DNA from: an uncultured Alphaproteobacteria bacterium
GTDB taxonomy: Bacteria; Pseudomonadota; Alphaproteobacteria; UBA6615
Reading direction: 5' to 3'
Assembly: GCA_943787745.1 (NCBI GenBank)
Contig: CALSNJ010000003.1
Span: 186,001-250,000, forward strand
Length of the DNA: 64,000 bases
The position numbers and the translations under genes are program-made. Position 1 is the stretch's first letter. Each line of letters begins with the position of its first letter. Positions 35,243-45,153 of the stretch are shown here, in pieces. The notes under the pieces were generated by a model. It saw only the letters and a program-made list of their open reading frames with translations. It was not told the DNA's origin and did no database searches.

Positions 35243-38113
35243 ATGGCTGCACCAAAGAAAACCAATGGCGGAACCGGTGACGATGTCCCCGCGCGCCTTT
35301 ATCTGATCGACGGCTCGGGCTTCATTTTCCGTGCCTTTCACTCAAGCCCGCTGGATGCGTTTCGCCGCTCGGATGGTGTCTACACCAACGCCGTGAATGG
35401 TTACTGCGCGTTGCTGATGAAGATGATCGACCGGGCACGTGACGATGGCGCCTATGACTATATGGCGGTGATCTTTGACGCTTCGCGAAAGAATTTTCGC
35501 AACGATATCTATCCCGAATACAAGGCCAACCGGGACGCCCCGCCCGAGGAGCTGCGCCCGCAATTCGCGCTGATTCGCGAAGCAACGGTGGCCTTTGGTC
35601 TGCCCTCGATTGAGCTGGAAGGCTATGAGGCCGACGATCTGATTGCGACCTATGCCCGGGAAGCCGAGGCCCAAGGCATCGAGACTATCGTGGTGTCCTC
35701 CGACAAGGATCTGATGCAGCTCGTCCGCGAGCATGTGTACATGTTTGATCCGATGAAGGATCTCGTGATCGGGCCCGATGAGGTGATGGACAAGTTCGGG
35801 GTGACCCCTGACAAGGTTGTCGATGTGCAGTCGCTCGCCGGGGATTCCACCGACAACGTGCCCGGTGTGCCGGGGATCGGTGTGAAGACCGCAGCCTTGC
35901 TGCTCGATGAATATGGTGATCTCGACACGCTTCTTGAGCGCGCCGGGGAGATCAAGCAGAACAAGCGTCGCGAGAACCTGATTGAGTTTGCCGATCTGGC
36001 CCGGGTCAGCCGCGAATTGGTGCGCCTGAAAGACGATGTGGAAACCGACCACAAGATTGAAGACTTCGCGCTGAAAGACCCCGACCCGGCAACGGTTGTG
36101 GAATTTCTCAAGGCGATGGAGTTCCGCACGCTGACCCAGCGGGTCGAAAGCCGGTTCGTCGCCGAAGGCCTGATGGAAGAGAGCGCGACAACGGCTGCCG
36201 CCCCCATCGCAGCGCCGGTGGATGCGACCTATGAATTGGTGCAGGACGAGGCCGCGCTGCAAGCCTGGGTCGACACCGCCCGGAACGCAGGCTTCGTGGC
36301 CTTTGATACGGAGACGACCTCGCTCAATGCCATGCGGGCGCAGCTGGTCGGGTTCTCGCTTTCGACGGTGCCCGGGCAGGCGTGCTACGTGCCGGTCGGT
36401 CATGTGGAGGCGGTGTCTGACGAGCTGGACCTTGGCGGCGATCAGGGTGGCGGCGACGACGGAGCGCTCAAGCAGATCGACATGGTGGCCGGACTGCGGG
36501 TGCTCAAGGACCTGATCGAGGATCCCTCGATCCTTAAAGTTGCCCAGAACGCCAAATACGATTTGCTGGTACTGCGCCGGGCAATGGAGAAATACCTGCC
36601 CGATGAATCTCCGCTCGCACCTGTCGCCATCGATGATTCGATGTTGATGTCCTATGTGCTTGATGCCGGTCGAAACAAGCACGGACTTGATGATCTGTCT
36701 TTCCGCCATCTCGATCACGAGAACATCAAATACGAAGCCGTGGTCGGGAAGGGCAAGAAGCAGATTTCCTTTGCGGAAGTCCCGCTGGAGGCCGCACTGG
36801 ATTACGCCGCCGAAGACGCGGACATGACCGGGCGGCTCCACGCCAATTTCAAGCGCCGCCTTGTGGGTGAGCGCATGGCGACCGTCTACGAAACCATCGA
36901 ACGCCCGTTGGTGCCGGTGATCGTTGAGATGGAGCGCGCGGGCATTCGCGCGGATGCCGAAACCCTGAAAGACCTCTCGAAGGATTTCGCCAAACGCATG
37001 GCGGAGCTGGAGATCAAGGCCTACGAGCTGGCCGGTGAGGAATTCAATGTCGGCTCTCCCAAGCAGCTCGGTGAGATTCTGTTCGACAAGATGGGTCTTG
37101 AGGGCGGCAAAAAGGGCAAGACCGGTGCCTATACCACCTCGGCAGATGTGCTCGATGAACTGGCCGCACAGGGCCATGAACTGCCACAGAAAATCCTCGA
37201 GTGGCGGCAGATGCAGAAGCTCAAATCGACCTATGCCGACGCGCTTGTGGAGCAGATCAACCCGGACACCGGGCGGGTGCACACCTCCTACGGCATGGCG
37301 ATCGCCCAGACCGGGCGATTGTCTTCAAATGATCCCAACCTGCAGAACATTCCGGTGCGCACAGAGGAAGGCCGCAAAATTCGCGCCGCCTTCATGGCCG
37401 ACAAGGGCAACAAGCTGGTCAGCCTTGATTATTCACAGATTGAGCTGCGCGTGGTGGCCCATGTCGCCGGTGAAGAAGCTCTGATCGAGGCCTTCCGCGA
37501 TGGGCAGGACATTCACGCGATGACCGCCAGTCAGGTCTTCAATGTGCCGATCGAGGGCATGGACCCGATGATGCGGCGCAACGCCAAGGCGATCAATTTC
37601 GGGATCATCTATGGCATTTCGGCCTTTGGTCTTGCCAACAATCTGAACATCGGCCGGGACGAAGCCCGGGATTACATTGCCGCCTATTTCGAACGCTACC
37701 CGGCGATCAAGCGCTACATGGAAGACACCCGCGAGGAGGCCAAGGAGGCCGGCCATGTGGACACGATCTTCGGGCGCCGCATTCATTTGCGTGGCATCAA
37801 GGACAAGAATCAGGCCGTTCGCGGCTTTGCCGAACGTCAGGCGATCAACGCGCCCATACAGGGGGCGGCTGCCGACATCATCAAACGCGCCATGATCCGC
37901 GTGCCCGACGCGCTGGCCAAGCACGACTTCCAATCAAAGATGCTGCTCCAGGTCCATGACGAATTGCTGTTCGAAGCGCCCGAGGGCGAGGTCGACAACC
38001 TGATCGAAGTCATGCGCGACGTCATGGAAAACGCCGCCGCCCCGGCCGTGAACATGTCTGTGCCGCTGGTCGCCGATGCGGGTGTGGGCGACACCTGGAA
38101 CGAGGCGCATTAG
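35243..38113 (+). CDS. polA: DNA polymerase I
   Basis: A 956-residue three-domain enzyme for repair and Okazaki-fragment processing. Residues 1-310 are the 5'-3' exonuclease (E-Y-K-A-N-R, Y-E-A-D-D-L-I-A-T, S-S-D-K-D-L-M-Q-L, G-D-S-T-D-N-V-P-G-V-P-G-I-G). About 330-540 is the 3'-5' proofreading domain, with an intact D-T-E-T motif. About 570-956 is the polymerase, with S-L-D-Y-S-Q-I-E-L-R, R-R-N-A-K-A-I-N-F-G-I-I-Y-G and Q-V-H-D-E-L-L-F-E. It is a single gene, divergent from the SDR-like gene. Confidence 0.98.
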   Translation: MAAPKKTNGGTGDDVPARLYLIDGSGFIFRAFHSSPLDAFRRSDGVYTNAVNGYCALLMKMIDRARDDGAYDYMAVIFDASRKNFRNDIYPEYKANRDAPPEELRPQFALIREATVAFGLPSIELEGYEADDLIATYAREAEAQGIETIVVSSDKDLMQLVREHVYMFDPMKDLVIGPDEVMDKFGVTPDKVVDVQSLAGDSTDNVPGVPGIGVKTAALLLDEYGDLDTLLERAGEIKQNKRRENLIEFADLARVSRELVRLKDDVETDHKIEDFALKDPDPATVVEFLKAMEFRTLTQRVESRFVAEGLMEESATTAAAPIAAPVDATYELVQDEAALQAWVDTARNAGFVAFDTETTSLNAMRAQLVGFSLSTVPGQACYVPVGHVEAVSDELDLGGDQGGGDDGALKQIDMVAGLRVLKDLIEDPSILKVAQNAKYDLLVLRRAMEKYLPDESPLAPVAIDDSMLMSYVLDAGRNKHGLDDLSFRHLDHENIKYEAVVGKGKKQISFAEVPLEAALDYAAEDADMTGRLHANFKRRLVGERMATVYETIERPLVPVIVEMERAGIRADAETLKDLSKDFAKRMAELEIKAYELAGEEFNVGSPKQLGEILFDKMGLEGGKKGKTGAYTTSADVLDELAAQGHELPQKILEWRQMQKLKSTYADALVEQINPDTGRVHTSYGMAIAQTGRLSSNDPNLQNIPVRTEEGRKIRAAFMADKGNKLVSLDYSQIELRVVAHVAGEEALIEAFRDGQDIHAMTASQVFNVPIEGMDPMMRRNAKAINFGIIYGISAFGLANNLNIGRDEARDYIAAYFERYPAIKRYMEDTREEAKEAGHVDTIFGRRIHLRGIKDKNQAVRGFAERQAINAPIQGAAADIIKRAMIRVPDALAKHDFQSKMLLQVHDELLFEAPEGEVDNLIEVMRDVMENAAAPAVNMSVPLVADAGVGDTWNEAH

Positions 38114-38286
38114 GCGTCAGTTCACGTTTGCGGGGTCTCATTTTTGCGGGAATGGCGAGCCTGATTTTGGTTGTAGGTTCTTAATTCTTGAAAGCGTTGT
38201 GCCGCCTGGACGGGTGCACAGCCCCTTTTTGCGCGCTAGGATGACCCCAACAATATTGGTCAAAATATTCATGGGGAGGACGTGCC

Positions 38287-38976
38287 ATGGCGCGCGAACA
38301 GAAACGAGTTCAGACGATCGAGCCGGAAGCAATCGACGGCCAGTTCGAGGATTTTTATGGGGCTGTGACCCGACTACTGGGGCGGGTGCCGCATTTCTAC
38401 CGCACGATCTCCAACGCACCGTTTCTGGCGATGCTGTTCCTGCCGATCAATGCGAGCGCCCAGCGCGAATGGCCGGGCACCCGGATCAGCGGCAAGATCA
38501 AGGAAATGGTGGTCATCAAGACCAGCCATGTGAACGAGTGCGAGTATTGCTACGCGCACAACACCTCATTGGGTCAGGCGGCCGGCATCACCCATGAGCA
38601 GATTATCGAGATGTCGTCCGACGATTACCTGACGTCAAATCTGTTCAACGAGCGCGAGAAGGCCGCGATCCTTTGGGCCGAGAACGTGACCCGCAATACG
38701 GCCCAGAAAAACGAAGACGCCTATACCCGCCTGAAAGCAAATTTCAGCGAGGGTGAGATTGTGGAGATGACCATGCTCTGTGGCATGTTCAATATGATCA
38801 ACCGGATCAATGATTCGCTTGATGTTGCCATCGAGGCCCAGCCCGAGATCGACAAGATTCAGGGCTCGCTGCATATGGATCCCGCGAAAATGGGCGAGTA
38901 TCTGCGCTGGCTTGGGGACAACTGGCCGGACGAATTCGAGACCATGAACAAGCAGGCCGAAGATGCAGCCGCCTGA
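38287..38976 (+). CDS. Carboxymuconolactone decarboxylase / AhpD-like protein
   Basis: A 229-residue all-helical CMD-family protein. The C85-x-x-C88-x-x-H91 motif (E-C-E-Y-C-Y-A-H-N-T) is that of AhpD-type thiol reductases, where the two cysteines cycle in peroxide reduction. It is longer than AhpD and carries extra terminal helices. A paralogue with the same layout lies at 53119-53784 in the catabolic block. GGGGAGG lies upstream of the ATG. Its substrate is unknown. Confidence 0.83.
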   Translation: MAREQKRVQTIEPEAIDGQFEDFYGAVTRLLGRVPHFYRTISNAPFLAMLFLPINASAQREWPGTRISGKIKEMVVIKTSHVNECEYCYAHNTSLGQAAGITHEQIIEMSSDDYLTSNLFNEREKAAILWAENVTRNTAQKNEDAYTRLKANFSEGEIVEMTMLCGMFNMINRINDSLDVAIEAQPEIDKIQGSLHMDPAKMGEYLRWLGDNWPDEFETMNKQAEDAAA

Positions 38977-39201
38977 TCTGCGCGGGAGAGCCTCAAGGTT
39001 TTACCGGGCTTATCAACAGGCTCATCCACAATTCACCTGTTGCTGTTCATTAGGGGTTGCTGACATTCACGCCAGCCTGCGTTAGTTTTTTGTGTGTCGG
39101 GGGGCGAACCACTAGCATTTTCAGAACACGCTCACACCGTGCCTGAAAATCATCTTCTTTCGGGCAAAGTTTGAACATCAACCAGGCGGCATATCGGGCG
39201 C

Positions 39202-39792
39202 ATGGCCATTACGTCGAAAAATGAGATTGCTGACTTTGAGGGACCGGATCGGGACCCAAAGGATTCTGACGCGATGTCCAATGTGGTGCGGGCGCCAGAA
39301 CCTATTGCAGCTTCTCAGGCCGAGGCCTCCGAGACGTCCGGTGATGTTGCCGATTTGGCAGTACCGGGTGTTTGGGTGTTGTGCCGCAAACAGGCGAGCG
39401 GTGATGTTGAGGCCGTTCGTGCTTTTGACGATGAGGCACGCGCGCGTGCGGACCTTGAGCTCGCCGCCAGTGTTTCTAATGACGAATTCTGGGTCGCGAC
39501 GGTCCCGCTGATTGCGGCGGCCCCGGAAGGTGAGAACGGTCCGAACGGGATCAGCCGGGTTCAGGCGCTTGCGCTGAGCTGGCTGGCTCAGGGTGCGCTT
39601 GCCGAAGTGTCGGTTCCGCTCGATGGGCCGGTGGTTGTCAGTCCCCGTCACGTGCGCGGTTTCGTATCTGTACCGACCCATGAGTGGCAGGATATGGAGG
39701 ACCGCGGTTGGGTGCGCGATGGACTGATCACCCCCAGTGGTGCTGACCAGGTCGGGCTTGTCCGCAAGATGTCGGACCACGACATCGGCTGA
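39202..39792 (+). CDS. Hypothetical acidic protein
   Basis: About 196 residues, rich in Ala, Asp and Glu in the first 50, with a later compact part (G-V-W-V-L-C-R-K, D-E-F-W-V-A-T-V-P-L) and a C-terminal segment V-P-T-H-E-W-Q-D-M-E-D-R-G-W-V. No signal peptide, membrane helix or known motif. The plus frame is preferred to the long minus-strand frame covering the same bases, because its codons and composition resemble real genes. The ribosome binding site is weak. Function unknown. Confidence 0.55.
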   Translation: MAITSKNEIADFEGPDRDPKDSDAMSNVVRAPEPIAASQAEASETSGDVADLAVPGVWVLCRKQASGDVEAVRAFDDEARARADLELAASVSNDEFWVATVPLIAAAPEGENGPNGISRVQALALSWLAQGALAEVSVPLDGPVVVSPRHVRGFVSVPTHEWQDMEDRGWVRDGLITPSGADQVGLVRKMSDHDIG

Positions 39793-39848
39793 TACCGGGG
39801 CTTGGTTTCGTCCCCGTTCCTGCAGAGTGACTTTTGAAAAACTAGGGT

Positions 39849-41534
39849 TCAGACGTCGAGCTGTTGTACCGGCTCGAGTGCGACTTGCTCCCAAAGGCGG
39901 AGCGCCAGCGTGAAGCGTGAACCGTTGCCTATCTCACTTTCCAGAGTGATGTCACCGCCCATCAGCTGGGCGAGGTTGCGCGCTACGTGCAGGCCGATGC
40001 CGACCCCTTCGGTATTCGTGGTGAAGGTGTCGTCGCGAACCCGGTGGAACCTGTCGAATACAGCCTGTTGCTGTTCGATCGGGATGCCGAGACCTGTGTC
40101 CCAGACAGTGATGTAGAGCAAGTCTGCCTTGCCAGGGACAATATCTATCCCGACGTTTCCGCCCTCGCTCGTGAACTTTATTGCGTTGGTCAGCAGATTG
40201 ATCAGGATCTGACGTGCCGAAGTGCGATCGGCGAGAATTGTCAGGTCTTCAGGGATTTTCGGAATGGAGAGTGCGATGTCACACATTTCAGCGCGCACCT
40301 CGACCATCGAGATCGTGTCGCGGATCAAGTCCGCCACACTGGTTTCGATAAGAGCCATATCTGCGGTTTCGTTTTCAATCCGGACCGTGTCGAGCAGGTT
40401 GTCGATGATCTGTACCAGGTGACCTGATGCAGAGAGGATGTTGTCCAAATAGGAGGGCAACCGCTCGGGGACCGTGTCGTCGATCATGCGTCGGCTCAGT
40501 TCTGCAAACCCGATGATCGCGTTCAAGGGCGTGCGCAATTCGTGGCTGGTCAGAGCCAGGAAGTCGCTCTTTGCTTCTGATGCGGATTGTGATTTTTCGA
40601 GTGCTTCGCGAAGATGCTCGTTACTGACCTCCAGTGCATCCATGGCTTCTTCAAGTTTTTCACGGGCCACGACCGCGTCACGCTCGGCCTCGAGCGCGCG
40701 CGTGACGTCGGTGCCAGTCCCGCGATATCCCAGGAACCGACCTGTGTCAGAATCAAAGAACGGGGTTGCACTCAGATGGATGCGGCGTGCCTGCCCTGTC
40801 TCGTCGCGCATCAGGAACAAGCGGTTCCGGAACGGTCGACGATCGGCCATCAGGCGGTTGAGGTCGGGAATTCCGGGCATCGGATCCGGCAGGGTGCCCA
40901 GCGACAACATGGCCTTGCCAAGATGTGCGTCCGGGGGCGCGCCGGTGATGGCCGCAATCCGCGCCGAGACTTCCGTCAGACGCATTTCGGTGTCTGTTTC
41001 CCAAACCCAGTCAGAGGTTGACCGGATAACGTCGGTCAGCTTGTCATCGAGTGCCGTTAGCCGTCGTTCGGCTGCTATACGTTGGGTGATGTCTTCGAAA
41101 TAGCCATAGACGACGGGCGCGCCGTTCTGCTGGCTAAGAAAGTGGCGACCGCGGAAGACGCGTTCTACGCCGCCAGCTTCGCTGTAAATACGGCCCGGCT
41201 CAAAATGTCCTGTTTCGACGAGCGTATTGATCATCTGCTGCAGGGCTGGTGGCGCGGTTACGAGCTTGCTGTCGGTCTCCGAGATGTCCCAGACCGCGCG
41301 TGCAAAATAGATGAATGTGTCGTTGTGCCAGAGAATTTCTCCCTCCGGCGTTGCCATATAGGCGGGGCCCAGATGTTCCAGAAGGCCCGGATGTGGGCCG
41401 TCATTCTCCGGCCGTTCCGCTGACGGGACGCCTGTTGGCTCGCCCTTGGAGAGCGCTGCTGCACCACGGCGCGCACGCCGTGAATACACTCTGCCTTTTT
41501 CGCCTGCCGATTTGTGGCGAACTACCTGTGTCAC
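39849..41534 (-). CDS. PAS-domain sensor histidine kinase
   Basis: A 561-residue soluble kinase. A basic N-terminus (1-45) is followed by two PAS domains (about 50-155 and 160-290; the second has the usual F-L-G-Y-R-G-T-G-T-D-V-T end), a coiled linker, a HisKA domain with F-L-A-L-T-S-H-E-L-R-T-P-L-N-A-I-I (H about 325) and a HATPase domain with N-A-I-K-F-T, D-T-G-L-G-I-P and G-V-G-I-G-L-H. No membrane segment is seen, so it senses an internal signal. No response regulator gene is adjacent. Confidence 0.92.
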   Translation of the reverse strand: MTQVVRHKSAGEKGRVYSRRARRGAAALSKGEPTGVPSAERPENDGPHPGLLEHLGPAYMATPEGEILWHNDTFIYFARAVWDISETDSKLVTAPPALQQMINTLVETGHFEPGRIYSEAGGVERVFRGRHFLSQQNGAPVVYGYFEDITQRIAAERRLTALDDKLTDVIRSTSDWVWETDTEMRLTEVSARIAAITGAPPDAHLGKAMLSLGTLPDPMPGIPDLNRLMADRRPFRNRLFLMRDETGQARRIHLSATPFFDSDTGRFLGYRGTGTDVTRALEAERDAVVAREKLEEAMDALEVSNEHLREALEKSQSASEAKSDFLALTSHELRTPLNAIIGFAELSRRMIDDTVPERLPSYLDNILSASGHLVQIIDNLLDTVRIENETADMALIETSVADLIRDTISMVEVRAEMCDIALSIPKIPEDLTILADRTSARQILINLLTNAIKFTSEGGNVGIDIVPGKADLLYITVWDTGLGIPIEQQQAVFDRFHRVRDDTFTTNTEGVGIGLHVARNLAQLMGGDITLESEIGNGSRFTLALRLWEQVALEPVQQLDV

Positions 41535-41788
41535 GATCGTTGTCCCTCCCCCGAAAGACTCTGAAGCGTCGTTACTGTTGGTTAACCAATTTAAGTCGGA
41601 AACGTTTATAAAGTGTTAGCGAAAACGTAAAGTATTTTTGTTATATTTCAATGACTTTACAAATTTTGTTGATGCGTCAACTTTAACTACACCACATTGT
41701 ATGTACGCTTGTGCATTAATCCCGCATTAATTCGCCTCCGTCATTATGTCGCCACCACTGCTTGGTGTGATGATGAAGGAGAAAGTGC

Positions 41789-43093
41789 GTGGGTAATTTG
41801 GGATCGGCGGAACAGATCGATCAGGCAACGCCGACGGTATCGCCGAGTGTGGGCGGCCTCCGGAGTCTGACCCAATCGGAGGTCGACGCGCTGATCAAGT
41901 TGCACGCACGCTTTTACGCCGGGTTGCCGGGCGGCAGACGCGCTGATTTCGGGTTTTGCGATCTGAGTGAACTTTCACTGGTCGACGCGGATCTGGGTGA
42001 CGCGAATTTTTCCGGTGCACGTATGGTCCGCACTGATCTTTCCGGTGCCCGGGCAGAGAATGCTGTATTTTTCTGCTGCGATATGCGTGATGCGGTTCTT
42101 GGCAAGGCCAATCTTCGGCGCACCGACTTGCGTGGTGCGAGCTTGCGTGGCGCCAACCTGACCGGGGCGGATCTATTTGAGGCGGATTTGCGTGAAGGCG
42201 TGATTGCCGAGACCGATGCTCTTGGAAATCTTCGATACCGCAATCATGAACAGGAACCCAACCAGTCAGATGTCGGTGAGGCGGTGTTCGCCAACGCAAA
42301 CCTGGAGGGTGCAAACCTGTCCGGCATGCTGGCCATCCGCACGGACTTCTCTGGTGCGGTGATGAAGAACTGCAAAATGATCCGAGCGAATCTCAAGCAG
42401 GCGGATTTTACCGGTGCCAATCTTGAAGGTTCTGATTTGTCGGGCGCAGATTTGACCGATGCGAACCTGACCGATTCCGTTCTGGCGGGTGTTGATCTGA
42501 CAATGGCGACCCTTCATCAGGCGCGGTTGGACAATGCCCTGACGGATGCGCCCGTTGGTACGCCGATGGCGGATCTTGACCCGCCGGTGCTCGATCAGAT
42601 TGAAGACCATATCCGGTTCATTGAATCTGGTGGCGCGGAAGGAAATGCAGCCAATCTGTCGGGTGTGGACATGCGGCCAATCAAGCTGATGGCCAACCTC
42701 AATTTGGCGGCGCTCAGTGCACGCGGAACAACATTCTATGCCCTCGATATGAGCAGTGTGAAGTTTCAGGGCGCGCATCTCGAGGGCGCGGATTTTCGTT
42801 CTGCGAACCTTGAGGGGGCTGATTTGCGCGGGGCGAATCTCACCGGTGCAGATTTTTCTGGGGCTGTTCTTCGCGACTGCAATATGGGTCCGTTGATCAT
42901 TAGTGCGAAGCGGCGACTCCCCACGCAACTGGTTGAAGCGAAACTCCGTAACGTAGACCTCAGGGGCGCAGATCTGGCGCAGGCTGTGCTCGACAGGGCA
43001 GATATTACCGGAGCGCGGCTCGATGGTGCCAAAACAGAAAGCGCATCCATGAACGGTGTTCGTGACGACGAGGCTGACACTGGCGCTCCCTGA
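41789..43093 (+). CDS. Pentapeptide-repeat protein
   Basis: A 434-residue protein made largely of A(D/N)LXX pentapeptides, which fold into a right-handed quadrilateral beta-helix. Repeat blocks span about residues 50-140, 165-250 and 310-430, separated by non-repeat segments, one with D-H-I-R-F-I-E-S-G-G. The GTG start at 41789 has an AAGGAG eight bases upstream; no ATG lies near. The 254-bp upstream gap is AT-rich, in contrast to the window, and probably holds the promoter. Function unknown; some relatives bind DNA gyrase. Confidence 0.88.
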   Translation: MGNLGSAEQIDQATPTVSPSVGGLRSLTQSEVDALIKLHARFYAGLPGGRRADFGFCDLSELSLVDADLGDANFSGARMVRTDLSGARAENAVFFCCDMRDAVLGKANLRRTDLRGASLRGANLTGADLFEADLREGVIAETDALGNLRYRNHEQEPNQSDVGEAVFANANLEGANLSGMLAIRTDFSGAVMKNCKMIRANLKQADFTGANLEGSDLSGADLTDANLTDSVLAGVDLTMATLHQARLDNALTDAPVGTPMADLDPPVLDQIEDHIRFIESGGAEGNAANLSGVDMRPIKLMANLNLAALSARGTTFYALDMSSVKFQGAHLEGADFRSANLEGADLRGANLTGADFSGAVLRDCNMGPLIISAKRRLPTQLVEAKLRNVDLRGADLAQAVLDRADITGARLDGAKTESASMNGVRDDEADTGAP

Positions 43094-43257
43094 ATATTGC
43101 GGTGCAGCAAATTTGTCCCAAATTCTGACTCGCTATGGGACAGGAATCCTGTGCTAGGATTTTGCCATTAGCGTGCACCGCGGGGACGGGCTCACGCTCA
43201 GGAAGAGCAGATCCTTGATTGGTACCGCGGCGCCGAGTGCGTCAGGATTTACCGGTT

Positions 43258-43755
43258 ATGAGTGATTCAGAGGTGACAGACGGCGGAGGGGAACGGATTT
43301 CCGCCACCGTCAAATGGTTTAATCCGATCAAGGGTTACGGCTTTGTTCAACCATCAAATGGTCTGGGCGATGCGTTTATCCATGTATCTGTTCTAGAGGC
43401 AGCCGGGCAGAAAGATCTGCAGGACGGTGCCGAGCTCGAATGCGAGATTGAACAGGGCCCGCGCGGTCCGATGGTTTCCGTTATTTTTAGCGTCACCGGT
43501 GGTGCCCCCGAAGTGGTGGTCGCCAGCGATCCGGATGCTCCGGCGATCGAAGGGGTGGTCAAGTTTTTTGATCCCAACAAGGGATATGGCTTCATCATGC
43601 CTGACGATGAAGGGCAGGATATTTTTGTGTCCGGCCGGGTAGTCGCGCAATCGGGGCTGCGGATGCTGGATGCGGATTCGCGTGTGCGTGTGACAACGCG
43701 TTCGGGGGAGAAAGGTCCTCTTGCTGTGACCGTTGAGCTGATTGAAGACGCCTGA
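43258..43755 (+). CDS. Protein with two cold-shock domains
   Basis: A 165-residue protein with two CSD OB-folds in tandem. The first (about 15-75) has V-K-W-F-N-P-I-K-G-Y-G-F-V and the second (about 95-160) V-K-F-F-D-P-N-K-G-Y-G-F-I: RNP1-type motifs, K-G-Y-G-F. The second lacks the usual RNP2 sequence (D-I-F-V-S). It should bind single-stranded RNA or DNA. The ATG at 43258 has an AGGA ten bases upstream, and the 164-bp leader could carry cold-responsive structure. Confidence 0.92.
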   Translation: MSDSEVTDGGGERISATVKWFNPIKGYGFVQPSNGLGDAFIHVSVLEAAGQKDLQDGAELECEIEQGPRGPMVSVIFSVTGGAPEVVVASDPDAPAIEGVVKFFDPNKGYGFIMPDDEGQDIFVSGRVVAQSGLRMLDADSRVRVTTRSGEKGPLAVTVELIEDA

Positions 43756-43775
43756 TCCGTTATCGGGCTTTGTGC

Positions 43776-44555
43776 CTACCAGACAGCGTTTTCGGACATC
43801 CAGTTTCTAATAGTTTCGTTGAACGCATCGGGTGATTCCCAATACGGGGAGTGGCCAACATCGGGCATATCGATCACGGTGGCGCCGGGCACCCAGGCTG
43901 CGATTTCATGCACGAAGTTTGGTGGGAAAAACTGATCATGTTCGCCGACCACGAACGTGGTTGGAACAGCATAGTCGGTGAAGTCTTTCGCTCCGAAACT
44001 CTGGTCGGGTCCTGCGATACGTGCGCGCCAGCCCGGGTCAAAGGCCGTGTTGAACGAGAGTATCTGTTTGTAGAGCTCATAGAGAGCAGGCTCACGATCA
44101 TTGTACCCCGGGGCAAATGCCCGATCCGGGAGGGTGACGGTGTTGGCCCGTTCCAGTTCGGCAAGCCGACGCCGGATATCCATGGGGACGATCCCGGCCA
44201 TGGAGGAGCTTACGATCAGCCCAGCCAAACGCTCTGGACAATCCCGCGCGAAACGCATTGCCGAGATACCTCCCATGGACTGCGAGACCAGTACGGACCG
44301 GGTCACGCCAGCAGCATCCAGTACGGCGGCGACATCACCCGATAATGCGTCAGCTCGAAAGTCATCACGCATGCAGGGGGAGCGCCCAAACCCGCGCTGG
44401 TCGAAAACGGTCACGGTATGTGTTTTTGAAAAATGTGCGACTTGTCGCCACCAGCTGGCTGCGTTTCCGGCGCGCCCATGCAGGAAGGTGATCGCGGGTC
44501 CCTGTCCGCAGGTCTCGTACCAGATATCGACGCCGTCGTTTCGGGTGTAGGGCAT
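43776..44555 (-). CDS. Alpha/beta hydrolase
   Basis: A 259-residue soluble hydrolase. F-L-H-G-R-A-G provides the oxyanion hole, S-Q-S-M-G-G the nucleophile, V-G-E-H-D-Q-F-F-P-P the acid and V-G-H-S-P-Y-W-E the histidine. The pattern is that of esterases, C-C hydrolases and 3-oxoadipate enol-lactonases; the substrate is not known. It converges with the cold-shock gene. Confidence 0.87.
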   Translation of the reverse strand: MPYTRNDGVDIWYETCGQGPAITFLHGRAGNAASWWRQVAHFSKTHTVTVFDQRGFGRSPCMRDDFRADALSGDVAAVLDAAGVTRSVLVSQSMGGISAMRFARDCPERLAGLIVSSSMAGIVPMDIRRRLAELERANTVTLPDRAFAPGYNDREPALYELYKQILSFNTAFDPGWRARIAGPDQSFGAKDFTDYAVPTTFVVGEHDQFFPPNFVHEIAAWVPGATVIDMPDVGHSPYWESPDAFNETIRNWMSENAVW

Positions 44556-44621
44556 TTGTACATTCTCTCGGTTGGCGCGTTGGTTCGAATTTTCCCTGTT
44601 ACAGTATCCCGCCCACGACCG

Positions 44622-45113
44622 TCAGTGAACGGCGTGAATGGCCTGCACCGCAACATCCGAGTGTCGGGTCGGTTGTTGACGAATGTTGAGGATATAGCCG
44701 GCGTCGTAGAGGCTGCGAGCCAGGATATCGATCTCGGTTTCAAGTGCTGAAGCGGCCTGGGGCGACACAAGCCAATTTATCAGAGACTTCGCATGCAATG
44801 CCGACTGGGATTGATGTGCTGCGATAACATTTAGAACACAAAGTTCGTCCTGACTGACGCTGCAACACAACAGGGGATGCAAGCGCACATGGCGTCGCGC
44901 GTGCAGGCCCAATGTGCGGAAGGCGGCTTCGAGAGATTCGCACATCCGCGTGGCCGCCCGCGGTCCGCATGTGCGGTTGAATTCGAGCACCACTTCCGGC
45001 CAGCGGGTCCGGTCGCTTACCCATTGGCGCAGCGCATGGAGCAGCAGTCGTTCGACGTAGGAGAGGTCGCCGGCAGAAATTGATTCCGGCGTCGGCTGGT
45101 TCATTTTGTTCAT
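44622..45113 (-). CDS. Hypothetical protein preceded by a Fur box
   Basis: A 163-residue soluble protein: Y-V-E-R-L-L-L-H-A-L-R-Q-W, then R-W-P-E-V-V-L-E-F-N-R-T-C-G-P-R-A-A, a cysteine pair in H-P-L-L-C-C-S-V-S, and a helical end. No signal peptide or membrane segment. I do not recognise the family. The ATG at 45113 is preferred to 45158 because the latter lies inside the Fur palindrome at 45154-45174. The HugZ-like heme protein gene upstream makes a role in iron or heme use likely. Confidence 0.72.
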   Translation of the reverse strand: MNKMNQPTPESISAGDLSYVERLLLHALRQWVSDRTRWPEVVLEFNRTCGPRAATRMCESLEAAFRTLGLHARRHVRLHPLLCCSVSQDELCVLNVIAAHQSQSALHAKSLINWLVSPQAASALETEIDILARSLYDAGYILNIRQQPTRHSDVAVQAIHAVH

Positions 45114-45153
45114 GTTGATTCCGTTGGGTCGATGATTGGCGAATAGCATTATA

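Noticed and set aside
35342-37282. 646-codon minus-strand open frame inside polA
   Set aside because: Antisense shadow of polA, full of His, Gln and Arg, with no recognisable domain.
39010-39030. Two DnaA-box-like nonamers (TTATCAACA, TCATCCACA) in the gap before 39202
   Set aside because: Each has one mismatch, there is no cluster of further boxes and no typical origin neighbour such as dnaA, hemE or parAB. Not enough for an origin call.
39178-39894. 238-codon minus-strand open frame opposite the hypothetical acidic protein
   Set aside because: It overlaps the 3' end of the histidine kinase gene, is Arg-rich like other shadow frames and shows no motif.
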